Assembly (NCBI GenBank): GCA_910587445.1
Contig: CAJULE010000012.1
Span: forward strand, 19,307-60,635
Direction of reading: 5' to 3'
Length of the DNA stretch: 41,329 bases
From: an uncultured Christensenellaceae bacterium
GTDB lineage: Bacteria > Bacillota > Clostridia > Christensenellales > Pumilibacteraceae
In this document: one piece after another, positions 1 through 9,800 of the stretch
Layout: each line of letters starts with the position of its first letter
How positions within the stretch are numbered: the stretch's first letter is position 1
Program-made: the position numbers and the translations under genes
The notes under the pieces: model-generated
What the model was told of the DNA's origin: nothing
The model's database searches: none
What the model saw: the letters and a program-made list of their open reading frames with translations, nothing else

Positions 1-190
1 GCGCTAACGGCGTCGCAGGTCCTATCGGTCCGACCGGTCCTACGGGCGCAGACGGCGCAACCGGTCCTACGGGCGCAACAGGCGCAACGGGCGCCGACGG
101 TGCTACGGGTCCCACGGGTCCCGTCGGAGCAACAGGCGCTAACGGCGTCGCAGGTCCTATCGGTCCGACCGGTCCTACGGGCGCAGACGG
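1..190 (+). repeat. Long DNA repeat inside the collagen region, 135-bp offset
   Basis: Bases 1-55 recur without visible change at 136-190. The offset is 135 bp, or 45 codons, so the reading frame is kept. Both copies encode the same Gly-X-Y run (GANGVAGPIGPTGPTGAD). Such identity at DNA level points to recent duplication by slippage or recombination within the gene. Confidence 0.85.
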
Positions 191-773
191 TGCCGTAGGC
201 GCAACAGGTCCCACGGGCGCGACGGGTGCAGACGGCGCAGTAGGCGCAACAGGTCCCACGGGCGCGACGGGCGCAGACGGCGCAGTAGGCGCAACAGGTC
301 CTACGGGCGCGACGGGCGCAACAGGTGCAACAGGTCCCACCGGTACAGCCAACCTAAATGCTTACGGCGGTATTTATAACACGACACCGCAAACGCTCAA
401 CTTAACCATTGGAGGAACTACGCAATTGCCGATTCCTTCCGCTATGCCGTTGAAAAACGTAACAAACACGCCTGTCAACAGCCTTACGGTCGGAGCTACC
501 GGAGTATATGAAATCAATTACTTCTCGAATGTGTCGGCGGCGCTCGGTACGACGGTTACGATGTCGGTGCGCAGAAACGGAACGGCAATTCCGCAAGCAA
601 CGATATCGCGTGTTTTATCGGTTGGCGTAAGCTCCCTTTATAGCGGAAGTATTATTATTGCGTTGACTGCGGGTGACGTAATCGATATGGCGCTTTCGGC
701 ATTGCTCGCCGTAGGAATTACGTTGGGCAGCGGAGTGAATACGACTTTAACGGTCAAACAGATAGACGCATAA
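1..773 (+). CDS. Collagen-like surface protein with BclA-type C-terminal domain (5' end missing)
   Basis: The frame is open from base 3 and ends at TAA 771-773. The first ~110 codons encode uninterrupted Gly-X-Y triplets, mostly GAT, GPT, GAD, GAV and GAN. This is the bacterial collagen pattern rich in Thr that is often glycosylated. A globular tail of about 140 residues follows (from TANLNAYGG) and ends in TLTVKQIDA. Its spacing of GVYEINYF, the NGTAIP turn and the AGDVIDM strand fits the C1q/TNF-like jelly-roll of the BclA family of exosporium filaments. By family knowledge, such proteins form trimeric hair-like fibres on spores or cells, with the C-terminal domain nucleating the trimer. 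The start and any export or anchoring signal lie left of the window, so localisation is inferred. It is the only plus-strand host gene here and ends convergently with rny at a shared terminator. Confidence 0.85.
   Translation, partial: ANGVAGPIGPTGPTGADGATGPTGATGATGADGATGPTGPVGATGANGVAGPIGPTGPTGADGAVGATGPTGATGADGAVGATGPTGATGADGAVGATGPTGATGATGATGPTGTANLNAYGGIYNTTPQTLNLTIGGTTQLPIPSAMPLKNVTNTPVNSLTVGATGVYEINYFSNVSAALGTTVTMSVRRNGTAIPQATISRVLSVGVSSLYSGSIIIALTAGDVIDMALSALLAVGITLGSGVNTTLTVKQIDA
195..329 (+). repeat. Tandem 45-bp repeat (GAVGATGPTGATGAD units)
   Basis: Three consecutive 45-bp units begin at 195, 240 and 285. The first two are nearly identical; the third diverges in its last third. 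Each encodes five Gly-X-Y triplets. The repeats are contiguous and in frame, so they are length-variable collagen coding repeats rather than a CRISPR array. Confidence 0.8.
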
Positions 774-892
774 CGGAAACTATAAAAGACAACTTTTAAC
801 TTAAAGCGCAGTTCGAGACGCTTCTTGTCAACTTGATTGCAGCCGAGTAATTGCGCCACGGATCCGAACAAAAGCATAAAACGAACCAACAC

Positions 893-929
893 AAAAACAC
901 AGCCTACCACTCGGCAGACTGTGTTTTTT
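893..929. terminator. Bidirectional intrinsic terminator between the collagen gene and rny
   Basis: AAAAACACAG (893-902) pairs with CTGTGTTTTT (919-928) around a 16-base loop. There is an A run on one side and a T run on the other, so it can stop transcription from both strands. It sits between two convergent genes. Confidence 0.8.
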
Positions 930-941
930 ACACTGAAATTA

Positions 942-2555
942 CTATTTTGCGTACTCGACGCTTCGCGTTTCTCTTATTACATTGACTTTGATCTGACCGG
1001 GATATTCCATTTCCTGTTCGATCTTTGCCGCAATGTCCTTTGCAAGAAACAGCGTCGCTTCGTCCTTTATGATCTCGGGCTTCACAAGTATTCGAACTTC
1101 GCGACCCGCCTGTATGGCATAGGACTTTTCCACACCCTTGAAGCCGTTTGCGATACTTTCGAGCTTTTCGAGACGCTTGACGTAATTGTCGAGAGATTCT
1201 CTTCTTGCCCCGGGACGCGCACCGCTTATGGCGTCCGCGCACTGGACTATGACAGCCTCGACCGTTTCGGGATCGACATCGTTATGATGAGCGGCTATAC
1301 AATGAACGATTTCCTTGTTTTCCTTGTACTTCTTTGCAAGATCGGCGCCTATACTTACGTGAGTTCCTTCAACCTCATGGTCAATCGCCTTACCTATGTC
1401 ATGCAAAAGCCCCGCACGCTTACAGATATTCACATCCGCGCCGAGCTCCGTCGCCATGAGTCCCGCAAGATGCGAAACCTCGAGAGAGTGCTTTAAGACA
1501 TTCTGACCGTAACTCGTTCTGTATTGAAGTCTGCCCAGCAGCTTGATTAGATCGGGATGAAGCCCGAATACTCCGGCATCGAACATAGCCGATTCGCCGA
1601 GCTCTTTGACCTTGACGTCCAGCTCTTTGCGCGTCTTTTCGACCATTTCTTCTATTCTTGCCGGATGGATACGTCCGTCGGAAATCAGCTTTTCAAGCGT
1701 TATACGCGCAATCTCTCGTCTTATGGGATCGAACGCAGACAAGACAACAGCCTCGGGCGTATCGTCTATTATGAGATCGACTCCCGTCGCCGTCTCGAGC
1801 GCACGGATATTACGTCCTTCTCTGCCGATTATTCTGCCCTTCATTTCTTCGCTCGGCAAGCTGACCACCGACACGGTGATTTCCGAACTGTGATCCACCG
1901 CACAACGCTGAACTGCCTGAGCCACGATTTCGCGCGCTTTTTTATCCGCCTCTTCCTTTGCTGTCGCTTCGGCTTCGCGCACGAATTTGGCCGCGTCTAT
2001 CTTGGCTTCTTCCTCTATGACCTCCATAAGCTTTGCCTTTGCTTCCTCTCTTGTCATAGCGGCGGCTTTTTCGACCTCTACGATCATTTGAGAATGCACG
2101 ACTTCGGCTTCGGCTTTTATCTTCTTGATTTCCTCCTCACGCTCCGAAAGGCGTGCCTTTGTCTGCTCGATACTCTCTATCTTCTTATCGAGAGCGTCCT
2201 CTTTTTTGCTCAAAAGATCTTCCTTGGAATATACTCGCTGTTCGGAACGCTGAAGTTCGGAACGCTTGTCCTTCATTTCTCTCTCGAACTCGAAGCGTTG
2301 CCTTTCGAACTCCGATTTTTTACGTTCTATCTCCGCTTCGGTCTCTCTGAATACTTCTTTTCTTTTTGCTTTAGCCTCTTCAACTGCATCTTCCACCAGC
2401 TTGTTCGCCGATTTTTTGACGTTACCGAGCTTATTTTTCGATACCAGCATATATATTAGCAAAGCCGCAGCCGCGCCGACGACAAGACCGATTATGGGCA
2501 AAACGATATATAGAGCTGTGTTGGAAAACAGGTTCGGGGATAAATAGTTAAACAC
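942..2555 (-). CDS. rny: Ribonuclease Y (membrane-anchored endoribonuclease)
   Basis: A 537-residue protein with the full RNase Y plan. A single N-terminal membrane helix (about residues 12-36) is followed by a long charged coiled coil (about 45-215), a KH RNA-binding domain with GRIIGREGRN (240-249), and an HD phosphohydrolase domain with HDIG (385-388) and a downstream AHHND motif. By family knowledge it starts mRNA decay with 5'-monophosphate-sensitive cleavage at the inner membrane face. The length is that of Bacillus RNase Y. The start is GTG (2553-2555), chosen because AAGGAGGTT lies 9 bases upstream. It follows recA in the same direction, but a strong terminator separates them and no convincing promoter was found in the 180-base gap, so its transcription may rely on read-through or a weak promoter. 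Confidence 0.97.
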   Translation of the reverse strand: MFNYLSPNLFSNTALYIVLPIIGLVVGAAAALLIYMLVSKNKLGNVKKSANKLVEDAVEEAKAKRKEVFRETEAEIERKKSEFERQRFEFEREMKDKRSELQRSEQRVYSKEDLLSKKEDALDKKIESIEQTKARLSEREEEIKKIKAEAEVVHSQMIVEVEKAAAMTREEAKAKLMEVIEEEAKIDAAKFVREAEATAKEEADKKAREIVAQAVQRCAVDHSSEITVSVVSLPSEEMKGRIIGREGRNIRALETATGVDLIIDDTPEAVVLSAFDPIRREIARITLEKLISDGRIHPARIEEMVEKTRKELDVKVKELGESAMFDAGVFGLHPDLIKLLGRLQYRTSYGQNVLKHSLEVSHLAGLMATELGADVNICKRAGLLHDIGKAIDHEVEGTHVSIGADLAKKYKENKEIVHCIAAHHNDVDPETVEAVIVQCADAISGARPGARRESLDNYVKRLEKLESIANGFKGVEKSYAIQAGREVRILVKPEIIKDEATLFLAKDIAAKIEQEMEYPGQIKVNVIRETRSVEYAK

Positions 2556-2625
2556 AGTCTGAATAACCTCCTTAAAATTTTTAGTTGTTAAATCAATTTG
2601 AATTTCTATAACGAAAATCTAATTT

Positions 2626-2663
2626 CAAAAACAATAGGCAGAGCTTATACTGCTCTGCCTATT
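2626..2663 (-). terminator. Intrinsic terminator after recA
   Basis: AATAGGCAGAGC (2633-2644) and its exact complement (2652-2663) form a 12-bp stem with a 7-base loop. On the minus strand it is followed by GTTTTTG. It ends the ftsK-to-recA operon ahead of rny. Confidence 0.85.
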
Positions 2664-2735
2664 ATAATACAATACAGTTGATAAAATGTCAAGCAAACCA
2701 CCCACTGCGGAAAGATTTCTTTTTGACAAAATGGC

Positions 2736-3830
2736 TTATTCTTCGTTCGAAACGCCCTCGTCGTCACCGTCGTCCGCCGTCATCAAAAGATCGGATTTTT
2801 CGCTTGCAATCTTGCGTATCTCGGCTTCCACTTCGGCGGAAAGTTCGGCGTTACTCTCGAACACTTTTTTTGCGCCCTCTCTTCCCTGAGCAAACCTTTC
2901 GCCCTTATAGCTGAACCACGAGCCGCTCTTTGTCATGAGCCCGAATTTAAGCGCGAGGTCTACGAGACAGCTCGATTTGCTGATTCCCTTGCCGAAAACA
3001 ATATCGAACTCCGCCACTTTAAACGGAGGCGCCATTTTATTCTTGACCACTTTGACGGTTGTCTTATTGCCCGCAATCTCGGTTCCGTTCTTGAACGCTT
3101 CCTTCTTTCGCACATCGAGACGCACGCTTGCATAGAATTTAAGCGCTTTACCGCCGGGAGTGACCTCGGGACTGCCGAACATGACGCCCACCTTTTCACG
3201 CAGCTGGTTTATAAAAATTATACACGTCTTGGTTCTGTTTGAAACAGCCGTAAGCTTACGAAGCGCCTGCGACATAAGTCTTGCCTGAAGTCCGACGTGA
3301 CTCTGACCCATTTCTCCGTCGATTTCCGCCTTGGGCGTAAGCGCCGCAACCGAGTCGATTACGACAACGTCGAACGCACAGCTGGCAACCAACCTTTCCG
3401 TTATGTCGAGCGCCTGCTCGCCGTTGTCGGGCTGCGAAATATAAAGCTTGTCGAGATTTATCCCGAGCGCCGCGGCATAAACGGGATCGAGAGCGTGCTC
3501 CGCATCGATAAACGCGACGTTACCGCCGACTTTCTGCGCCTCGGCAATAACATGAAGCGAAAGCGTAGTCTTGCCGCTCGATTCCGGTCCGTATATTTCG
3601 ATTATTCTGCCTCGAGGCAAACCGCCGATTCCGAGAGCGAGATCCAAAGAAAGACAGCCCGTCGACACGACCTCGACATTTTCGGCTTTTGTATCCGTGA
3701 GCTTCATTATCGCCCCTTTGCCGAAAGTCTTTTCTATGTCGTGAATGGCGTCCTCGAGTGCCTTGGCTTTCTCCTCTTGCGTCATTCCCGTATTATACAC
3801 GCGAAATTGTTTTTCCTTGTTCGTAGCCAT
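2736..3830 (-). CDS. recA: RecA recombinase
   Basis: A 364-residue RecA with Walker A GPESSGKT (81-88), the MAW-type signature and a conserved core through GGKALKFYASVRLD. The C-terminus is acidic (DDGDDEG). RecA forms the ATP-dependent filament on single-stranded DNA for homologous recombination and for triggering LexA self-cleavage. The ATG at 3828-3830 has the ribosome site AAGGAGT 8 bases upstream and gives about 15 residues before the usual MTQEEKAKAL start. The internal ATG there has no comparable site. It is 13 bases after cinA, an association (cinA-recA) seen in many Firmicutes. No LexA-type box was identified immediately upstream, in keeping with expression from the operon promoter. 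Confidence 0.98.
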   Translation of the reverse strand: MATNKEKQFRVYNTGMTQEEKAKALEDAIHDIEKTFGKGAIMKLTDTKAENVEVVSTGCLSLDLALGIGGLPRGRIIEIYGPESSGKTTLSLHVIAEAQKVGGNVAFIDAEHALDPVYAAALGINLDKLYISQPDNGEQALDITERLVASCAFDVVVIDSVAALTPKAEIDGEMGQSHVGLQARLMSQALRKLTAVSNRTKTCIIFINQLREKVGVMFGSPEVTPGGKALKFYASVRLDVRKKEAFKNGTEIAGNKTTVKVVKNKMAPPFKVAEFDIVFGKGISKSSCLVDLALKFGLMTKSGSWFSYKGERFAQGREGAKKVFESNAELSAEVEAEIRKIASEKSDLLMTADDGDDEGVSNEE

Positions 3831-3843
3831 ATATATTTACTCC

Positions 3844-4920
3844 TTATTCCTTATTTTCGCTTTTTCGATCGATCTCGGCTTCGCACGCTTTGAGCTTTTT
3901 ATACAAATAATACATCGCATACTTTACGCCGCATTCGGTCACGTTTTCTCGGTTGCCGCTGAAATTATGTTCGAAAATGTGTATCCCTTTCATATCGCCT
4001 ACGGCTATGAAGCACCGTCCGACTTCGCCTTCTTTCTCAGAGGTCGGTCCGGCATTTCCGCTTGTCGCAAGGCATATGTCGCAACCGCTCTGCTGAAGCA
4101 CATTAGCCGCCATTTCGTAAACAGTGTCTGCGCTTACTGCTCCGAAATCTCTTATGATTTGTTCGTCGACACCCAATCTTTCGACCTTGGATTTATTGCC
4201 ATAGCAAACGATCCCTTCTCCGAACACCTCGCTTGCGCCCGCTACGCGCGTTATGGCGGACGAAATCGCCCCGCCCGTGAAAGACTCCGCGACGCAAACT
4301 TTCCTGCCGCACGCTTTAAGCAATTCGTTTATTTGCTCTGCCAGCGTTACGTTTCCGACTGCGTATGTGCAGTCCTTCAAAACACGCGCCACATTGCCGA
4401 CAAGTGCGTCTACGGTCTCCCTCGACATCTTACTCGAATACCGTACGTCTACCTCACATTCGCAACACGACGGGTAAAACGAAAACGCTATGCGGCTCCT
4501 GTTCTTAATATAGCTCTTGAGCATCTCGCGCAGTTCTTCCTCGGTCTTTCCGAACGTCTTGAATGCAACCGTAGTATAATACGTCTTACAACGACTGTTC
4601 AGAAGCGGTATTACGCTGTCGAGAACAAAACTTTCGCTGAACTCGTCCATGACGGCATAAAGCGTATCGTTAAGCTCGAAAACGGAAAGTTCGGGGTCTA
4701 CGCGATAGTCGTTTTTAAGCGTGTCGAACAACTTGTTTCTGTCGCCGTAATAGATGACCGCCTGACTCTGCATCGCGACATAGTTAAGCGCCCCCACGAA
4801 ATCCGACCCCTCTCCGACATACAACGAACTGACGAGCTCGTGCCCCTTTTGCGAAAGCATCTTCTCGAGAACCGGCATAAAACGAATACCGTTTTCTGTT
4901 GCAAGGAAACCTATCTGCAT
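3844..4920 (-). CDS. cinA: CinA-family protein with degenerate N-terminal domain and intact PncC-type amidase domain
   Basis: 358 residues, against about 410-420 for a full CinA. The C-terminal ~160 residues carry the NMN-deamidase (PncC) signatures AESFTGG, GASEVFGEGIVCYGNKSK, GAVSADTVYEMA and TSGNAGP. The middle has the CinA-type KTFGKTEEELREML segment. The N-terminal ~110 residues occupy the place of the MoCF/COG1058 domain but lack its GGLGPTxDD signature, so the ADP-ribose pyrophosphatase activity reported for some CinA proteins is doubtful. ATG 4918-4920 overlaps the pgsA stop by one base (TAATG), giving translational coupling; an upstream in-frame start would run into pgsA. The likely role is pyridine nucleotide salvage (deamidating NMN). 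The historical competence link is by name only. Confidence 0.85.
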   Translation of the reverse strand: MQIGFLATENGIRFMPVLEKMLSQKGHELVSSLYVGEGSDFVGALNYVAMQSQAVIYYGDRNKLFDTLKNDYRVDPELSVFELNDTLYAVMDEFSESFVLDSVIPLLNSRCKTYYTTVAFKTFGKTEEELREMLKSYIKNRSRIAFSFYPSCCECEVDVRYSSKMSRETVDALVGNVARVLKDCTYAVGNVTLAEQINELLKACGRKVCVAESFTGGAISSAITRVAGASEVFGEGIVCYGNKSKVERLGVDEQIIRDFGAVSADTVYEMAANVLQQSGCDICLATSGNAGPTSEKEGEVGRCFIAVGDMKGIHIFEHNFSGNRENVTECGVKYAMYYLYKKLKACEAEIDRKSENKE

Positions 4921-5489
4921 TATTTCAATACTTCCCTGTTCTTCACTATATAATTCACAACCGACACGACGGTCATAAGCGTCGCCGCACAAAGCAAACC
5001 GAATCCAATATAAAATATAATGGTTGCCGCCGTCTCGTTCAATGCCGCAATATCTGCAAACGGAATCAACAAGAGCAACGCCGACATTTGAAGAAAGGTC
5101 TTGATTTTTCCGAGTTTATCCGCCGCAATGACAATATTTTTGGAGCTTGCAACAATACGGAAACCGCTTATGATAAGCTCTCTCGCTATGATTGTTATTG
5201 CAAAGACGACAAGCGGAATCAAGAATCCGTCGAGCGGATAGAGAAGCACAAGTATGAGAGCTGCGGTGACAAGCAGTTTATCCGCAATGGGATCCAAAAA
5301 TTTGCCGAGATCGGTGACCAAGTTGTTTTTACGAGCAAGGTAGCCGTCCAGCCAATCCGTAATCGATGCGATCGCAAAAATACCGAGAGCAATGAACTTA
5401 CCGTACGGAATAGCGTCTATGAGAAAAACCGCCACAAACACCGGAATCAGACATATTCTGACTAACGTGATTTTAGTTGGAGTATTCAC
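4920..5489 (-). CDS. pgsA: CDP-diacylglycerol-glycerol-3-phosphate 3-phosphatidyltransferase
   Basis: 189 residues with about five hydrophobic helices and a perfect CDP-alcohol phosphotransferase motif: D45-x2-D48-G49-x2-A52-R53-x8-G62-x3-D66-x3-D70. It makes phosphatidylglycerol phosphate from CDP-diacylglycerol and glycerol-3-phosphate in the cytoplasmic membrane. Size and N-terminus (TKITLVRICLIPVF) match PgsA rather than a phosphatidylserine or cardiolipin synthase. The GTG start (5487-5489) lies inside the end of rimO, a 17-base overlap, with AGGAG upstream. The gene also overlaps cinA by one base, so the three are translated as a block. Confidence 0.93.
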   Translation of the reverse strand: MNTPTKITLVRICLIPVFVAVFLIDAIPYGKFIALGIFAIASITDWLDGYLARKNNLVTDLGKFLDPIADKLLVTAALILVLLYPLDGFLIPLVVFAITIIARELIISGFRIVASSKNIVIAADKLGKIKTFLQMSALLLLIPFADIAALNETAATIIFYIGFGLLCAATLMTVVSVVNYIVKNREVLK

Positions 5490-6792
5490 CTATAACTTCT
5501 CCTATCAAATCATAATCCTCATAGCCCGTAATCTTAACCTTGTAAACACTCCCGACGTCGACGAAGTCTGCCGTAAAGTATACAACGGAATCTATGTCGG
5601 GAGCGTTCTGCTGAGTTCGTCCGACAAACATATTTTTGTCGTAATCGATATCCTCGTAAAGCACTTGCTCGACTTTTCCTATCATCGAAGCATTTCTTTT
5701 GCGGACATTGTCGAGTTGTAATTTTCCGAGCGCGTTTACTCGCTTTGCCTTGACCGATTTAGGCACGCGAGGCTTGAGCTTTGCGGACGGGGTATCTTCT
5801 TCGGTGCTGTACGCGAATATTCCGACATTCTCCAAATTCGACCGACCGACAAAACCGCAAAGCGTCTCGAACTGTCGTTCGGTCTCCGTGGGAAAACCAA
5901 CCATAAAGGTCGTACGCACGGCAATCCCGCGGCGCTTGGTCTCTTCGACCAATCTGTCGAGCATAGCCGAATCGCAACGCCTGTTCATCAGTTTCAAAAT
6001 CCCGTTGTCGTAATGCTGCATGGGAATATCTATGTACTTTGCAACTTTATCGTTTGCGGCTATCTCGTCGAGAAGTTCGTCGCTCACAAGCTCGGGATAA
6101 CAATACATGAGACGCAACCAAAGTATATCGAGCTTCGCAAGCTCCCTTATCAAATCTACGAGAGCATACTTGCCGTATATGTCTTTTCCGTATCTCGTCA
6201 CATCTTGCGCGACAAGAATGATCTCTCTTACGCCTTGTTCCGCAAGATGCGCCGCTTCGGAAATTATGCTCTCTTTTGTGCGACTGCGGTATTTTCCGCG
6301 AATGGACGGTATCGTACAAAACGTGCAAAAATTATCGCAACCGTCGGCAACCGATAAATAGGCATAGTGCGCAGGCGTCGTAACGATACGCTTCTGATCG
6401 AAAACGCGATCTCGTCCGCCGATAAAGACGGGCTTTTCGTCGTTCGCTTCCTCTATCAAAGCCGATATCTTGTCGTAATCGTTGACGCCGAGGAATGCGT
6501 CCACCTCGTAAAGCTCCTTTAAAAGCTCAGCCGAATATTTTTGCGGCAAGCAACCCGTAACTATAAGCTTCTCGCACTTGCCTTTTTTCTTCCGAGCCAT
6601 TTCGAGTATCGTATCGACGGCTTCGGCGCGCGCCGATTCGATAAATGCGCAAGTATTGACGATTATTACGGAAGCATCGTCGAAGTCGTCGGTAATGACG
6701 TGTCCTCCCGACGAAAGATATGCGAGCATATGTTCGGTGTCTATTCTGTTCTTGTCGCACCCGAGAGATACGACGGCTATTTTTTTGCTCAT
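5473..6792 (-). CDS. rimO: Ribosomal protein S12 methylthiotransferase RimO
   Basis: 439 residues in the order expected for a methylthiotransferase. The N-terminal UPF0004 domain has three cluster cysteines (LGCDKN, VNTCAF, TGCLPQ). The radical-SAM core carries CxxxCxxC (CDNFCTFC), and a TRAM domain forms the C-terminus. DKNRIDTEHML and SIRGKYRSR are typical of RimO rather than MiaB. By family knowledge it adds a methylthio group to the conserved aspartate of ribosomal protein S12 using two Fe-S clusters and SAM. It is 40 bases downstream of ftsK and overlaps pgsA; rimO-pgsA-cinA-recA is a familiar Firmicutes arrangement. Confidence 0.95.
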   Translation of the reverse strand: MSKKIAVVSLGCDKNRIDTEHMLAYLSSGGHVITDDFDDASVIIVNTCAFIESARAEAVDTILEMARKKKGKCEKLIVTGCLPQKYSAELLKELYEVDAFLGVNDYDKISALIEEANDEKPVFIGGRDRVFDQKRIVTTPAHYAYLSVADGCDNFCTFCTIPSIRGKYRSRTKESIISEAAHLAEQGVREIILVAQDVTRYGKDIYGKYALVDLIRELAKLDILWLRLMYCYPELVSDELLDEIAANDKVAKYIDIPMQHYDNGILKLMNRRCDSAMLDRLVEETKRRGIAVRTTFMVGFPTETERQFETLCGFVGRSNLENVGIFAYSTEEDTPSAKLKPRVPKSVKAKRVNALGKLQLDNVRKRNASMIGKVEQVLYEDIDYDKNMFVGRTQQNAPDIDSVVYFTADFVDVGSVYKVKITGYEDYDLIGEVIGEYSN

Positions 6793-6832
6793 TGCTGTTT
6801 ATCCCGCCGCACAACGAGACTGTTACCTCTCG

Positions 6833-9800
6833 TCAAACGTCCTCTCCGAAGGTTTCTCTGAATTGTTCTGCCGTAATATATACTTCGCGGGGCTTATTCG
6901 ACCCCTCGAGCGGCCCTATGAACTTGCGCGTCTCCATCTGGTCTATTATGCGCGAAGCGCGGGCGTAACCGACCGAAAAACGTCTCTGTATCATGGATGT
7001 CGAAGCCTGTCCCGTTTCTATGACGCGGCGACAAACGTCCTTGATAAGAGGATCGAATTCGTCGTCATCGTCGCCGTCGGAAGCTCCGCTTTCGCTCGGA
7101 GGCGCTTCGGCAGTCATGATAAGCTCCTCTACGGAATCGTCATAGTCCACCTGATTGTGGCTCTTGACATATTCGACTACAGAGGTCACCTCGTCCGTTG
7201 TTATAAATGCGCCCTGAACACGTTTGGGCTGCGGCATATCTGCGGGAGCATAAAGCATATCGCCTCTTCCGAGCAAAGACTCCGCGCCGCCCTGATCGAG
7301 AATGGTGCGCGAATCGTTAAAGCTCGAGACTGCAAATGCTATACGGCTGGGAAGGTTGGCTTTTATCGTACCGGTTATGACGTCTACGGACGGACGCTGC
7401 GTCGCAAGAATAAGGTGCAGACCCGCGGCACGGGCTTTCTGCGCCATACTCATGATCTTTTCCTCGAGATCCTTTCTGTTCACGGAAAGCATGAGTTCGC
7501 AAAGCTCGTCGACGACAATTACTATTCTCGGAAGCTTATCCTCTATGCCGTCCTTGACGTAATTACTGTTGTTGAATTCCTGTATATTGCGGACGCAGTA
7601 TTTACTGAGCAGCTTATATCGCCTGTCCATTTCCGTCTTTGCCCACTTGAACGCGCGTATCGCCTGCTCGGTATCGTTTATGATGCTCTTGATGAGAAGA
7701 TGCGGCATATCCTGATAAACTCGGAATTCGACCTCTTTCGGGTCAATGAGTATCAGACGCACGTCGTCAGGAGAAGTCTTGTAAAGCAAGCTTATGATTA
7801 TCGAATTGAGGCACGCGCTCTTACCGCTGCCCGTAGCGCCGGCTATGAGCAAATGCGGCATTTTCTCGAGATTGCATATTATATTCGCGCCGGCTATGTC
7901 CTTACCTATGGCGAAAGTCAGCGGCGAGGTAGCATTCTGGAACTCCTTGCAATCGATTATGTCATGAAGCGCAACCGTCGCTATTTCGGCATTCGGCACC
8001 TCAATGCCCACGGCACGCTTGCCGGGAATGGGCGTTTCGATACGAATGGAACTGCTGCTTGCGAGATTGTAAGCTATATCGTCGGCAAAGGCGTCTATCC
8101 TGCGCACGGAATTTCCGGGCGGCACTTCAAGCTCGTAACGCGTAACCGCAGGGCCGCTTGTTATGCCCGTAACCTTTGCGGGAAACTTCAAGCTTTCGAG
8201 AGTAGCCTCGAGAATTTTCGCGTTTTCCTCGGCGTTGCCGCTGAATACGGACGGGTCCGTCGATTTACAGACGAGCAGATCGATCGGAGGCGGAACGTAT
8301 CTCGTATGCTTTTTCTTGGGTTTGGGCTTAGGCAAGTCCTCGGGCTTGACCTTCATGGCATCGTCTATACTTATCTGCGTACGAGGCTTTTCGGGCTTCG
8401 AGAATATTATCGGTTCGGGCACGCCTATATCGACGGTATCGACCGAGTCGTTTTTTCGTATATCGGCGGAAATCAACTCGGGAGAATCGCCTTTGTCGTA
8501 ATAACCCGTATTATCCCGCCCTATAAGGTTTTTCTTTTCGGAAAGATCCTCTACCTCATCCGAAAAACTCAACGTATTGTCGCCCGTTATGATAGGCGGC
8601 AATTCCACCGTGGACTGCGAATACGAAGTGTTTTCGAAATCTCCGTCGTCGGAAACATCGTCGAAAGAAATCGAAGACAAGGACGCTATGGGCGAAACGG
8701 GAGTATCGTCCGTTTCTGCGGCAAACCCGGATTTTCGTTCCGTAGTATCCTTCTCGACCGTATTGTCCGGTTCGATGCGTTTGCCGTAATCCGCGGAAGC
8801 CGACGATGAAAAGCCGTCGGAATATTTGCTGTCCCTTATTTTGCGCTCGTTAGCCATAAGCGAGTCGAAGCCGTCGTGTCTCTTGAATGTGTCGCCGTCG
8901 ATTATGGGCGCAATAGGCTCTTCCGCTTTTACAGGCTCGTCGGAGACGACTTCGGGTATCTCGAGCGTCAAACCCGTGGAGCGAACGGGCGCGGCATTTC
9001 TCGCTGCCGCTTTAACGGAATCCCGCGGAGTTTCGTCCACAAACGGAGGTACTCCGTTTGCACGCGGACTTTCGTCCTTTTTAATTCCCGAATAAAAATC
9101 CCCGTTTATAATCTCCGGCTTTTCCGCTTCGGGCGCAGTGCTTTTTTCGGTCGCCGAAACTTTGCCGAGAGGGCTGAACGTCGTAGGCTGAACTTTTTTT
9201 CCGTCGAAATCGAACTTCACGTAGTCGCTTACTTCGGATTTTGCGTTTTTCGCGGCGTCCTCTTCCATTTTTTTTCTCGAGATCTCTTCGCCGTCGAAAA
9301 TCTCGCCGTCGACTATCTTATCCGAAATATCCTTGGGTTCGGGAAAAACAACCGAATGTAAAAACTTCGGCGGACGCTTTTGCTCGGACTTGACTTCGGG
9401 CGCGCTGACTGCGGGAGTCGGAGTAATCGGAGCAATCGGCGCAGTATCGTCGGGAAAAGCCAACGGATACGGCATACCGGAACCGATAGACGAAGACGCA
9501 GGCGAAGAAACGGACGATGTGTATCCCGTGAACATGGACGAGCCGGAATTATATCCGACGTTTCCGCTTCCGTATAATATGTCCCGAGCCGACGGGCGCT
9601 TTTCGTCGTTATGATATTTCTCGAACTGCACACCGCCGCTTGAGCCGAACAATCCGCCGCTCTGTTTTGCGGGAGAATACGTTTCCGCAGGGCGATACCC
9701 GTCATAGCCGTTGTCGTAATCGTAATAGTCCTTCGAAGGACGCGTATCCTGTCGTTGAGACATATCGGGCATATCCATTGCCGTTCCGCCCGTTGCGGAA

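Noticed and set aside
3..330. CRISPR-like periodic repeats
   Set aside because: Repeats are contiguous, in frame and encode Gly-X-Y triplets; there are no unique spacers and no cas genes.
6578..8809. 743-codon plus-strand open frame
   Set aside because: It lies entirely antisense to rimO and ftsK; open antisense frames arise from the codon bias of these genes. No ribosome site and no recognisable domain.
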